Below are positions 1 through 9,132 of a stretch of DNA of 64,000 nt, piece after piece. The stretch comes from Alkalimarinus sediminis. Its GTDB lineage: Bacteria > Pseudomonadota > Gammaproteobacteria > Pseudomonadales > Oleiphilaceae. Each line of letters starts with the position of its first letter. Within the stretch, counting starts at the first letter, position 1. The notes beneath the pieces were generated by a model that worked only from the letters and a program-made list of their open reading frames with translations, did not search any database and was not told the DNA's origin. The DNA lies in contig NZ_CP101527.1 in the NCBI RefSeq assembly GCF_026427595.1, positions 1,559,001-1,623,000 on the forward strand, read 5' to 3'. The translations under genes were made by a program, and so were the position numbers.

Positions 1-50
1 CGCGTTTGAAATTCACTATCATTAGTGGCTAATAATCGTTCGAAGCTCAT
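1..50 (-). CDS. N-terminus of an unidentified protein (cut by window edge)
   Basis: An ATG at 50-48 on the minus strand opens a frame that runs off the left edge and gives about 16 residues beginning MSFERLLATNDSEF. A GAGGG ribosome-binding site lies just upstream (around 58-63), which supports a real start. Too little is present to assign a family. Confidence 0.5.
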   Translation of the reverse strand, partial: MSFERLLATNDSEFQT

Positions 51-185
51 GCTGTCACCCTCTGATTTTTTATACACACTAGACTTCGTGTATGAATCTT
101 GGGTGACAATTTGATGTCAGTTTAATGTCAAAGCTGGGGTTTCATTCACGGCTCAGAGGTCACATATTTGCATATCAAAAGCGCT

Positions 186-842
186 TTACTTGTGACAGCC
201 GTAACAAGTTGGAGCCCAGTCTGAGTGGCAGTCAATACAATTAAGTTCGTTATTATGTTGAGATTGCTGCTTAGTCTGGCGCGATAACTCAGAAGACCAA
301 GTATTATTAATACGTTTATCTTTTAATATAGTGACCTCTATTTTCTTAGAGGTCACAGAGGTTAAGATGACCTTCTGGTCCTGCTTCACGATATTACCAA
401 ATGGAGTACCATCACTTCTCAGTACTTTAACACCCCCCTCAGTGTCTGTTTCCGCCTTTTCCTCCTTAGGCCGCTGCTCTAATGTCCCGTGACAATCATG
501 ACATTCAATCTTTGGAAGCCTAATCGGACGGCTATCATCATTGGCAATGTGCTTTTTATACTCTTCTACACTTATCAAGGTGGTGTGGCAATCAACACAA
601 AGTAACCGACCTCCCGGCACTTCAGCGGGTTTATTTGTTGCGCCGTAATGAACGGCTATATCCCCGGAGGGGTTTACCGCAATATCACGAGCATCCACAT
701 GACATCTAAAGCAATTTTCTAGCGACATGTGAGGTTGAATGCTTACTTTGCCAGACTCCGCTTTTACATTACTGCCAATTATCGCCAATGCAGCAACAAG
801 AGCAGTATGTAAGATCTTTTTAAGGTGAGAAATGCCTATCAC
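186..842 (-). CDS. Secreted pentaheme c-type cytochrome
   Basis: This 218-residue protein has an N-terminal signal peptide (basic start, hydrophobic stretch about residues 10-25, cleavage near VKA-ES) and five CxxCH heme motifs at C44-H48, C82-H86, C114-H118, C202-H206 and C213-H217. It should be a periplasmic electron-transfer protein. The spacing resembles small multiheme cytochromes but I cannot tie it to a named family. It starts at GTG only 3 nt after the stop of the upstream permease, so the two are probably translationally coupled. A heme protein next to a metal-efflux permease suggests a role in redox handling of the exported ion; that is inference. Confidence 0.85.
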   Translation of the reverse strand: MIGISHLKKILHTALVAALAIIGSNVKAESGKVSIQPHMSLENCFRCHVDARDIAVNPSGDIAVHYGATNKPAEVPGGRLLCVDCHTTLISVEEYKKHIANDDSRPIRLPKIECHDCHGTLEQRPKEEKAETDTEGGVKVLRSDGTPFGNIVKQDQKVILTSVTSKKIEVTILKDKRINNTWSSELSRQTKQQSQHNNELNCIDCHSDWAPTCYGCHK

Positions 843-845
843 AAA

Positions 846-2105
846 TTAATTCTTAGTCGGGTCGAAACGAACCACGCGTGATTTTCGTTTCTTTTGAAAT
901 TGTTTCCAGCGCCTAAATGTGTTTTTTTTCCAACATGGATGTTGGCAAACAACAGGGTTGAGGGCCATATCAGATTGAAAGTGCGTACAATGTAAACAGG
1001 GGTTGGTGAAGAACTCTTTTAATGTAAGGTAAGCACCATTTAAAACTAACATAACAACAAGAATAGTTGACCCCCAATACAACCAAGGCCACGAAGGTAA
1101 TACTGAATTTTGGCTCCAATAATCCGATTGTTCACTTCCTACCAGTAGCGCTGGCTGTTGAGCAAAGTACTGTCGAACATGCCCCCATACGTCCATCCAG
1201 TCTATTTGAATATGGATGAGATAGGCCCAAGCAATCGTAGTTGTGACTACCAACCCTACATACAAGGCCGTGGGTTTATTCCCCATAGATTTTCTAAGAA
1301 CATTGAGGTCTCCTAGATTAGTAACAGGCCCCGCCATTAGAAAGACCCACACCAACTCAGGCTTCACCCCGCTCAGTATCATAGTAGAACCTAGCATAAT
1401 ACCGGGCAGCGAACATATATACATGGGTATTGCCAACAGTATCATAATTAGACAAGCAACCAGAAAAGGTAGGTCGTCTAGCCATCCCGATAGGTTAGTC
1501 AAAGAGAAGCTACTCACTAACAGAGCGACTAACAAAAGCCCTAAAATTAAGTCAAAAGCGATACGACTTCCATAAACCGTTGTCGCCCACTTTATAGAAC
1601 GAACTATAAAGCTGCCGTCTGAATGCCCTTCAGAAGATGCTGCATTGATGGTCGTGGGAATATATAGATTATCTTGGATTGTAGCTTTTGGCTCCAAAGC
1701 AAAAAATGTAAAGCCAATAATGTAGCTACATACAATAGCCCCGATAATATAATAGAGCGTGAACTCAGCACCTAAGAGCGCAATAGATAGAATGATGGCC
1801 GCTATTGAGGTAGCGGGTGCCGAAAAAATAAAAGAGAAGAGGTTTCCATAAGGTACACCCTGGCCTCTCATGCTAACCGCCATAGGTACTGTGCCACAAG
1901 AACATATTGGTAAAATAAGGCCGGAGAGATTAAAAAAACTGAGGCTTAGAATCGTTCTTTTTTGTGCAAAGTGGCGTAAGCGTTGGAATCGCCCCAAGCT
2001 CTCGTGAACAAGCCCAGCCGCTACTACACCTATCACCAAAAACGGGGCCATTTCATATAGCATCCCCATAAAAGCATGGCTGAACCGCTCAATAAACGCC
2101 AACAT
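846..2105 (-). CDS. SO_0444-type (DUF318/YraQ-related) metal efflux permease
   Basis: This 419-residue inner-membrane protein has eight or more hydrophobic segments. A CSCGTVP motif at about residues 68-74 and an APATS motif at about 96-100 are typical of the permease group that includes the Shewanella SO_0444 copper/zinc efflux transporter. The C-terminal tail adds CLHC and a second Cys pair (VVCQHPC) that could bind metal. It is the first gene of a two-gene unit with the pentaheme cytochrome. The substrate (Cu, Zn or arsenite) cannot be read from sequence. Confidence 0.75.
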   Translation of the reverse strand: MLAFIERFSHAFMGMLYEMAPFLVIGVVAAGLVHESLGRFQRLRHFAQKRTILSLSFFNLSGLILPICSCGTVPMAVSMRGQGVPYGNLFSFIFSAPATSIAAIILSIALLGAEFTLYYIIGAIVCSYIIGFTFFALEPKATIQDNLYIPTTINAASSEGHSDGSFIVRSIKWATTVYGSRIAFDLILGLLLVALLVSSFSLTNLSGWLDDLPFLVACLIMILLAIPMYICSLPGIMLGSTMILSGVKPELVWVFLMAGPVTNLGDLNVLRKSMGNKPTALYVGLVVTTTIAWAYLIHIQIDWMDVWGHVRQYFAQQPALLVGSEQSDYWSQNSVLPSWPWLYWGSTILVVMLVLNGAYLTLKEFFTNPCLHCTHFQSDMALNPVVCQHPCWKKNTFRRWKQFQKKRKSRVVRFDPTKN

Positions 2106-2150
2106 TTAACGTAGCCTTGTTGTCATAATGTAATAGTGAGAAAGTAGTAT

Positions 2151-2561
2151 TCACGGTGCAGCCCACCTTGGTCTGACTTCTGATGTAATTGTTGTTTTAA
2201 TGATCTGGCCACCCCGAAAAGCGACGATCTCTGCCTCTTTGTTAGCGCCAGTCTTAAATATAAACTTGTCAAGGTCGTAATTATTATCAAACGTATAGCC
2301 GTTTACGCTCATGATGATGTCGTCTTTAATTAAACCTGAATTGCTAGCAATGGAGTTAGGCCATATATATTTGATAGCGACGCCTTTTGAGTATTGCTTA
2401 TTGTCGGCTAATAAATGGTGTTCTTTTACGGTTAGATTACGATAAGAGAAGCCAAACCAGGGGAGTTCAAAAGTTGGGTATGCCATTAGTACTTTATAGA
2501 ACGTCATAATGATATTCATCGGCAAGGCATGCTCTTCTTCGCTTCCAACAACAGCGGCCAA
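2151..2561 (-). pseudogene. 5'-truncated HtrA/Deg-type protease remnant (PDZ part)
   Basis: The frame encodes a PDZ-like domain (about residues 40-125) preceded by a stretch ending EHALPMN, which matches the end of the trypsin-like domain in HtrA/Deg proteases (the AIPIN region before the PDZ). The catalytic His, Asp and Ser region is missing: the frame is closed by a stop at about 2600 and a strong terminator lies behind it. The earliest ATG would be at 2519, without a clear ribosome-binding site. I read it as the 3' end of a degraded S1C protease gene. A genuinely small PDZ-only protein is the alternative. Confidence 0.6.
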
Positions 2562-2614
2562 ATTTTTGTGAATAAATGTGTTGAGGCGCTATACAGCCTA
2601 ATCAACATCCCAAT

Positions 2615-2650
2615 AAAAGCCACTATTACGCCTCCAAAATAGTGGCTTTT
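2615..2650. terminator. Perfect 13-bp stem, bidirectional terminator
   Basis: AAAAGCCACTATT at 2615-2627 pairs perfectly with AATAGTGGCTTTT at 2638-2650 around a 10-nt loop, and T-tracts follow on both strands (TTTTTCTTT on plus, TTTTATT on minus). Oddly, the flanking genes point away from it, so it terminates nothing now present. Confidence 0.8.
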
Positions 2651-2680
2651 TCTTTAATATGAACCATACAGGAGCGTAAG

Positions 2681-3055
2681 TTGGAATTTACTCTATTGGA
2701 TAGCTTGGCATATTTAGGTGGTTTCTTTACGATGATCAGTTTCGTACCCCAGATATGGCGTTGCTATAAAACAAAGTGTGCGAATGACCTTTCTATAGGT
2801 ATGTTAATCATCACTTTACTATCAGGTTTGTTCTACGAAAGTTATGCAATCTTGTTAAATCTAACGCCAGTCATTATTACCAACAGTATTTTCATACTCT
2901 TGGTACTGTTGTTATTAGTTTTAAAAATCCGTTACGATAAAATCACTAAGCAACACACGCTAACAACAGGAAAGAAAAGCCATAAAAGTCGCCATTGGCT
3001 CCGGTATTTTTATGGTTGTACTCGCTTTGTTTTTTTCGATCATTGCGCAGTCTGA
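2681..3055 (+). CDS. SemiSWEET / PQ-loop family transporter
   Basis: The protein has three transmembrane segments (about residues 8-27, 38-58, 64-84) and a PQ-loop motif FVPQIWRCYKTK at about residues 22-33, the signature of bacterial SemiSWEET half-transporters, which dimerise to move sugars. The start is TTG at 2681, fixed by an AGGAG site six bases upstream; the only nearby ATG (2659) hits a stop at once. The last 30 or so residues are polar and lie over the start of the next gene in another frame, so natural SemiSWEET homology ends near residue 90. Confidence 0.75.
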   Translation: MEFTLLDSLAYLGGFFTMISFVPQIWRCYKTKCANDLSIGMLIITLLSGLFYESYAILLNLTPVIITNSIFILLVLLLLVLKIRYDKITKQHTLTTGKKSHKSRHWLRYFYGCTRFVFFDHCAV

Positions 3056-3917
3056 AGCACTATTACTCGATGGTCTCTTCTCGTTTATTAACATGATTAT
3101 GGCTCTAATAACGTTGCAGGTTAGTCGGTTGATTAGCCGGCCAAATGACTCGCGATATCATTTTGGTTATTGGTCCTATGAGCCTCTACTTAACTTAGCG
3201 AAAGGTTCTCTCATCACTATCGTGAGTCTGTTTGCATTAGGCTCAGCAATTATTGTGCTTATTGATGGCGGACGACACATTGAAGCTGATATGGCGATGA
3301 TCTATGCGGTGATTGCTACCAGTGGATGTTTACTTGTACATCGCTATCTTAAACAAGTCGCTAAAGAGTGTAACTCACCTATTATTGCGGTAGATGCTCA
3401 CAACTGGCTAATTGACGGAGTGATTAGTGGTGCAGTTGCTTTGGCATTTGTTGTGGTTTACTTGTTGGAAAGTATGGGGGTCAACAGTTTTACGCCCTAC
3501 GCAGACCCCGTTCTAGTAATACTGTTAGTATGTGGAACGATTCCAATCCCGCTTCGTATCATTCGCGATAACTGGCGACAGATAATTGGACACGCCCCTC
3601 ACCATGAGACTCAGTTAGAGACAAAAAATTGCGTTGATAGCCTTATGAGCTCAATACCAGTGAGCCATTACAACCTGAGAATGAGTGAGATCGGTCGATT
3701 ACTTTATATTCAGCTGTATTTGGTCAGTGATACTTCAATGACCATTGCTGAAACAGATCTCATAAGAGAACGTTTATACGATAAGCTGAATAAACAGTTA
3801 GAAGACAGGTGCTCTTCTTTGGCCGTTGATTTTATCTTTTGCACTGATGATCAGTGGGTAAAACGGTCGACACATCCTGACGAGCTAACGAATACTAAAA
3901 CTCAACCAGATGTTTAA
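3012..3917 (+). CDS. Cation diffusion facilitator family transporter
   Basis: The protein has five or six membrane segments and the CDF-type sequence SEALLLDGLFSFIN near the N-terminus, with a second Asp-containing motif (AVDAHNWLIDG) in the middle and a cytoplasmic C-terminal domain. It should export a divalent metal in exchange for protons. The first ATG is 3012, but CDF-like sequence (ERKAIKVAIGSGIF) continues upstream in the same frame to a stop at 2961 without any standard start codon. So either a rare start is used or a frameshift has occurred in the SemiSWEET overlap. A 15-bp tandem repeat (3906-3920, 3921-3935) covers the stop codon. Confidence 0.75.
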   Translation: MVVLALFFSIIAQSEALLLDGLFSFINMIMALITLQVSRLISRPNDSRYHFGYWSYEPLLNLAKGSLITIVSLFALGSAIIVLIDGGRHIEADMAMIYAVIATSGCLLVHRYLKQVAKECNSPIIAVDAHNWLIDGVISGAVALAFVVVYLLESMGVNSFTPYADPVLVILLVCGTIPIPLRIIRDNWRQIIGHAPHHETQLETKNCVDSLMSSIPVSHYNLRMSEIGRLLYIQLYLVSDTSMTIAETDLIRERLYDKLNKQLEDRCSSLAVDFIFCTDDQWVKRSTHPDELTNTKTQPDV

Positions 3918-3962
3918 CGACCAGATGTTTAACGAAATGTCTGGCAGGCCAGACGAATATAG

Positions 3963-3998
3963 GGTCTTCACTAGCATTGTTGAGTGCTAGTGAAGACC
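3963..3998. terminator. 14-bp stem hairpin between convergent genes
   Basis: GGTCTTCACTAGCA (3963-3976) and TGCTAGTGAAGACC (3985-3998) form a perfect 14-bp stem with an 8-nt loop between the ends of the CDF gene and fghA. No T-tract follows, so factor-independent termination is likely weak, but position favours a shared terminator. Confidence 0.6.
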
Positions 3999-4052
3999 GA
4001 GCTTTCGTTAATACAGAGCGAGCTAACAACCCATTATGATTTAAAACATGAG

Positions 4053-4892
4053 TTAGCCGTTCAAATACCCCCCATGAAAACGAAGGTGGTCTTCAATAAA
4101 GCTGGCTATAAAGTAATAACTATGGTCATAACCTTCATGAAGGCGAACCTCTAGCGGATAGTCATTGGCTTTCGCTGCTGCTTCGAGCAACTCTGGCTTT
4201 AGTTGCTCTGTTAAAAAGTCATCGGCTAACCCTTGGTCTACCAACCCGGGAATTTTATCCTTCGCATCACGCATTAAAATGCTGGTATCGTAATGGCGCC
4301 ACGCTGCACTGTCTTCCCCCAAATAAGCGGTAAACGCCTTTTTACCCCATGGGCAGTTAGAAGGATTACTAATAGGACTAAATGCCGATACAGACAGATA
4401 ACGCTCAGGGTTGCGCAGCGTTATCATAAGTGCTCCATGCCCACCCATTGAGTGACCAGATATTGCTCGTTTATTCGAAACCGGGAAGGTACTTTCGATC
4501 AACGCTGGTAGCTCATTAACAATGTAATCATACATATGATAATGACGATTCCAGGGCGCTTGTGTGGCATTCACATAGAATCCCGCGCCTTTACCTAAGT
4601 CATAACCTTCATCATCGGCCACATCGTCACCGCGAGGACTGGTATCTGGCGCCACAATAGCGATGCCTAGTTCGGCTGCTATTCGGTGGGCACCTGCTTT
4701 TTGCATAAAGTTTTCATCGGTACAGGTAAGACCTGATAACCAATACAATACTGGAACCTCTTGGCCATTAGAGGCCTGTGGAGGTAGATAAATAGCAAAG
4801 CGCATGGTGCAGTTTAACGATTTTGAGACGTGGCTATATTGCTTATGCCATCCGCCAAAACTTTTATTGCTACTTAAATTTTCGATCGTCAT
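4053..4892 (-). CDS. fghA: S-formylglutathione hydrolase
   Basis: This esterase hydrolyses S-formylglutathione to formate and glutathione, the second step of glutathione-dependent formaldehyde oxidation. It is an alpha/beta hydrolase of the esterase D family with the nucleophile elbow [10 protein letters not shown], the oxyanion-region [13 protein letters not shown] and a late catalytic His in [10 protein letters not shown] chose ATG 4892 (MTIENLSS): a GGAG site lies seven bases upstream, whereas the 16 residues further upstream are not family-like. It follows frmA by 94 bp in the same direction, an expected operon. Confidence 0.95.
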   Translation of the reverse strand: MTIENLSSNKSFGGWHKQYSHVSKSLNCTMRFAIYLPPQASNGQEVPVLYWLSGLTCTDENFMQKAGAHRIAAELGIAIVAPDTSPRGDDVADDEGYDLGKGAGFYVNATQAPWNRHYHMYDYIVNELPALIESTFPVSNKRAISGHSMGGHGALMITLRNPERYLSVSAFSPISNPSNCPWGKKAFTAYLGEDSAAWRHYDTSILMRDAKDKIPGLVDQGLADDFLTEQLKPELLEAAAKANDYPLEVRLHEGYDHSYYFIASFIEDHLRFHGGYLNG

Positions 4893-4986
4893 GACCATAC
4901 TCCAGAAATAAGTAAAAGCCTGTCCAACCCAAACCGTCATAACAGTAAGGGTTAGCTCAGAACAAGGTGTTGTTCAGGTTAAGTGA

Positions 4987-6126
<1,140 letters not shown>

Positions 6127-6184
6127 CTAAAAAATGCATTGAAAGATTGTTACTTAGCCTAATATGCTTACATGTAGTTTAGCT

Positions 6185-6203
6185 TTATCTTATTAAAAGA
6201 TAA
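6185..6203. promoter_or_regulatory. Candidate operator (7-bp inverted repeat) in the frmA/LysR gap
   Basis: TTATCTT-ATTAA-AAGATAA is a perfect inverted repeat of T-N11-A type, as many LysR-family proteins recognise, about 70 bp upstream of frmA. Assignment to the neighbouring LysR protein is inference from position. Confidence 0.4.
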
Positions 6204-6228
6204 TCCCTCTAAAATGCAAATAACTTTT

Positions 6229-6247
6229 ACCATTTAGTAATAATGGT
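6229..6247. promoter_or_regulatory. Second palindrome in the frmA/LysR gap
   Basis: ACCATT and AATGGT are separated by 7 nt. It sits 44 bp from the first palindrome and about 125 bp before the LysR start, and could be a second half of the same regulatory region. Confidence 0.3.
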
Positions 6248-6369
6248 GCTATTTTATTGTTTAACCGCCAAACCTAGCCTGTGTAACGGTTTTATTAGCC
6301 GGCAACAGGCTAATGTATATATGGCAAAATGGCCTAACTAGTAATAGTTCAATCATCACGAGGACACAA

Positions 6370-7254
6370 ATGTTTAACTGGGAGGGTGTGACCGAATTTG
6401 TTGCAGTTGCGGAAACTGGCAGCTTTACTTCAGCTGCCAAAAAGTTAGAGATTTCTACAGCCCAGGTAAGTCGACAGGTTAGTGCACTAGAAAAGCGCCT
6501 TGAAACAAAACTGTTTTACCGTACAACCCGCAAAGTTTCTGTAACAGAGGTGGGTAATATCTACTATCAGCACTGTAGGTTGGCGCTCGATGGTTTGGAA
6601 GAAGCCGAAAGAGCCATAACAGACCTTCAGAGAGTACCAAAAGGAAAGCTCAATATAACGGCCCCCGTCACCTATGGCGAAAACCCGATAGCGCCTCTTA
6701 TTAATGATTTCATAGCAAAATATCCCGATTTAGATGTGCGACTGCATCTTACCAACCAAAAACTAAACCTGATAGACGAAGGCTATGACTTGGCGATTCG
6801 TCTTGGTAAATTAGATGATTCGACAATGATAGCTAAACGCCTAGCATCGCGGGTACAATATGTTTGTGCATCACCAGATTACCTGGCAAAGTACGGCGTC
6901 CCCCACTCTTTATCTGAGTTAGATCATCACAACTGTCTTCAAGGCACTCTGGACTATTGGCACTTTCAAGAACAGGGAAAAGTTAGAAATATACGAGTCA
7001 AAGGTAATATAAAGTGTAATTGTGGTCGTGCATTGGTCGATGCGGCCTTAAAAGGATTAGGAGTTGTTCAATTGCCCGACTACTATGTATTGCCCTTTAT
7101 CAAAACAGGCAAACTAGTATCGCTATTAGAGAATAATCGAGAATCAGACGAAGGGGTATGGGCGTTATACCCTCAAAACAGACACCTCTCATCAAAAGTG
7201 CGTCTTTTACTCGACTATTTAAGTGAAGAGCTTGCTAAGCAGAAAGCTGAATAG
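6370..7254 (+). CDS. LysR-family transcriptional regulator, probable frmA-fghA regulator
   Basis: The N-terminal winged helix (VTEFVAVAETGSFTSAAKKL ... VSRQVSALEKRL, residues about 5-40) and a C-terminal effector domain (about residues 90-290) are typical of LysR proteins of about 295 residues. I place the start at ATG 6370 (MFNWEGV), which has a GAGGA site upstream; an ATG at 6313 would add 19 residues that are not family-like. The gene is divergent from frmA, so control of formaldehyde detoxification is likely but not shown. Confidence 0.85.
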   Translation: MFNWEGVTEFVAVAETGSFTSAAKKLEISTAQVSRQVSALEKRLETKLFYRTTRKVSVTEVGNIYYQHCRLALDGLEEAERAITDLQRVPKGKLNITAPVTYGENPIAPLINDFIAKYPDLDVRLHLTNQKLNLIDEGYDLAIRLGKLDDSTMIAKRLASRVQYVCASPDYLAKYGVPHSLSELDHHNCLQGTLDYWHFQEQGKVRNIRVKGNIKCNCGRALVDAALKGLGVVQLPDYYVLPFIKTGKLVSLLENNRESDEGVWALYPQNRHLSSKVRLLLDYLSEELAKQKAE

Positions 7255-7281
7255 AGCTTGCATTAAAATTGCTATAATATA

Positions 7282-7296
7282 CATTAATATAATTGA
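7282..7296 (+). repeat. AT-rich direct repeat, copy 1 (recombinase start)
   Basis: CATTAATATAATTGA here and CATAAATATAATTGA at 8633 differ at one position. This copy overlaps the recombinase TTG start codon. It may be a shared promoter/leader element or a remnant recombination site. Confidence 0.35.
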
Positions 7297-8555
7297 GTAT
7301 AGAATTGAAATATAAGCATAAATCACCACTTCCATTATTTGATACCTTAAAAGTAATGCTAGAAGAGAAGCATGAGAAAAAACCTTCGGTTCTTGCACGT
7401 ATCGAGTCTGACGCTCCAGACAACGCACTATCTGATTATAACGTTGCCTGTGAATTTTTATGCAGCTATCGCGGTAGCGCTGACACTTTCGCAGCCTATC
7501 GTCGCGAAGTAGAAAGGTTACTTCAATGGGCTTGGTTTGTAGCGGGTATTAGCTTAAAAGATATCAAACGTGCAGAGATTGATGACTTTCTAGCATTTTG
7601 TCAGCATCCACCTAAAGAGTGGATTGGGTTAAAAACAGTTGCCCGGTTTGTAGATCAGCACGGCACACGAGTGATTAATCGTGATTGGCGCCCTTTTGTT
7701 TCAAAGGTGGGTAAAGTTGAATACTCAGCAGAGCAGTCACCAGATATTAGCAACTGGGCCCTTTCCCAGAAGTCATTTCAAGCTATATTTTCGATTCTAA
7801 GTAGTTTTTTTAACTTCCTAATTCAAGAAGAGTATAGCGATGTAAACCCTATTGCTTTAATCCGACAGAAAAGTAAGTTTATTCGCAAAAAACAGAGTGA
7901 GAAAATCCGCCGACTGTCTGACTTGCAGTGGGAGTATGTGATCGAAACTGCTGAGATCATGGCAGACCAAGATGCAGGGTTACACGAGCGCACTCTTTTT
8001 GTAATGAATGCACTTTACGGAATGTATTTACGTATTTCAGAGCTCACTCAAAGCGAACGCTGGTATCCAAAAATGGGCGACTTCCAATTGGATATGGATG
8101 GTAACTGGTGGTTTATCACCGTAGGAAAAGGCAATAAAGAGCGATCTGTTTCAGTTAGCGATGAAATGCTCTCTGCTTTAAAGCGTTACCGAACTTATCG
8201 TAATTTATCACTGCTGCCTTACCCAGGTGAGCAAACACCTCTAATACCTAAAACCCGAGGGGCTGGCGGTATCTCTAGTACTCGACAAATCCGAAATATC
8301 GTTCAAGCCTGCTTCGACGCAGCCGTTAAACGGATGATTGAAGATGGATTTACCGAAGACTCTGAGCGTCTTAAAACAGCTACCGTTCACTGGCTTAGGC
8401 ATACGGGTATTTCAGATGATGTTAAAAGGAGACCACGAGAACATGTTCGGGATGACGCTGGACATGGTTCCAGTGCAATTACTGATAAGTATATCGACGT
8501 AGAGCTAAGGGAGCGTCATGCATCCGCTCGTAAGAAGTCAATCAAACCTAGTTAA
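7293..8555 (+). CDS. Tyrosine-family site-specific recombinase (phage-integrase type)
   Basis: An N-terminal SAM-like core-binding domain (about residues 45-185) precedes a catalytic domain with the full set of active-site residues: R247 (YLRISE), K279 (VGKGNKERSV), H366-R369 (HWLRH), H391 (AGHGSS) and Y400 (TDKYIDV). The alternative start TTG 7293 is uncertain (a TATAAT box lies at 7273-7278, no clear ribosome-binding site); ATG 7357 is an alternative. It lacks the extra segment that marks integron integrases and lies 30 kb from the cassette array, so it is not IntI. No other phage genes are nearby. Confidence 0.85.
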   Translation: MSIELKYKHKSPLPLFDTLKVMLEEKHEKKPSVLARIESDAPDNALSDYNVACEFLCSYRGSADTFAAYRREVERLLQWAWFVAGISLKDIKRAEIDDFLAFCQHPPKEWIGLKTVARFVDQHGTRVINRDWRPFVSKVGKVEYSAEQSPDISNWALSQKSFQAIFSILSSFFNFLIQEEYSDVNPIALIRQKSKFIRKKQSEKIRRLSDLQWEYVIETAEIMADQDAGLHERTLFVMNALYGMYLRISELTQSERWYPKMGDFQLDMDGNWWFITVGKGNKERSVSVSDEMLSALKRYRTYRNLSLLPYPGEQTPLIPKTRGAGGISSTRQIRNIVQACFDAAVKRMIEDGFTEDSERLKTATVHWLRHTGISDDVKRRPREHVRDDAGHGSSAITDKYIDVELRERHASARKKSIKPS

Positions 8556-8632
8556 CAATCTGCAGATAGAAATTCGATAATTTTAAAAGACAGCTTACAC
8601 CTGTATAAAAATATTGATAGACTTGCAGTTTG

Positions 8633-8647
8633 CATAAATATAATTGA
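8633..8647 (+). repeat. AT-rich direct repeat, copy 2
   Basis: CATAAATATAATTGA, 14 of 15 bases identical to copy 1 at 7282, eleven bases before the next gene. Together the copies bracket the recombinase gene. Confidence 0.35.
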
Positions 8648-8657
8648 TGGTCACATT

Positions 8658-8891
8658 ATGGAAGATTGGAAAGTATCCATTAAACAACAGCTTGTAACAC
8701 ATAGTTCAGGTAGTACATTTAAATTTAATGGCCGTCCTGGCTCTACGGACTATGGTATTTCACCTTCTTTTGCCGGCTCAAGTCTGTCTGCTTTAGAACA
8801 AGCGCAACTCATTCGTGGTGCGGCAGAAGCCTATCAAAAGACATTTAAAGAGTTACTTGCTGCGCTACCTGAAGCAACATTCGCAGATTAA
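8658..8891 (+). CDS. Small protein of unknown function
   Basis: This 77-residue protein is soluble, with a polar Gly/Ser-rich first half and a helical second half (LSALEQAQLIRGAAEAYQ). I do not recognise it. It follows the recombinase by 102 bp in the same direction and shares an AT-rich leader repeat with it, and a stem-loop follows its stop, so it is probably a real, separately ended transcription unit. Confidence 0.6.
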   Translation: MEDWKVSIKQQLVTHSSGSTFKFNGRPGSTDYGISPSFAGSSLSALEQAQLIRGAAEAYQKTFKELLAALPEATFAD

Positions 8892-8926
8892 TATATCCTT
8901 TAAATCATCTCGCTGATATCGCATAC

Positions 8927-8950
8927 CGCCAACCCAACGCTGTGTTGGCG
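8927..8950 (+). terminator. Stem-loop downstream of the small gene
   Basis: CGCCAAC (8927-8933) pairs with GTTGGCG (8944-8950), followed by CTTACTTTTAT. It probably ends the 8658-8891 transcript. The rest of the gap to 9132 holds no gene that I can see. Confidence 0.5.
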
Positions 8951-9132
8951 CTTACTTTTATAAAATCACCCCATTCTGCAACACTCTCTTCATACCATAC
9001 TTAAATTCTGGTGGTTGTTGATTAAAAGCTCAACAGGGCTAATGTTTGACATAAAGCCCGCTCTCTCCTTAACTTAATAATAATTTTATTGAATCTTCGA
9101 TGTATAAATTTCACTTTCGGGAATAAGGTTAT

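Noticed and set aside
7293-8555. Tyrosine recombinase as the missing integron integrase
   Set aside because: It lacks the extra segment typical of IntI, is 30 kb from the array on its distal side, and fits general phage-type integrases.
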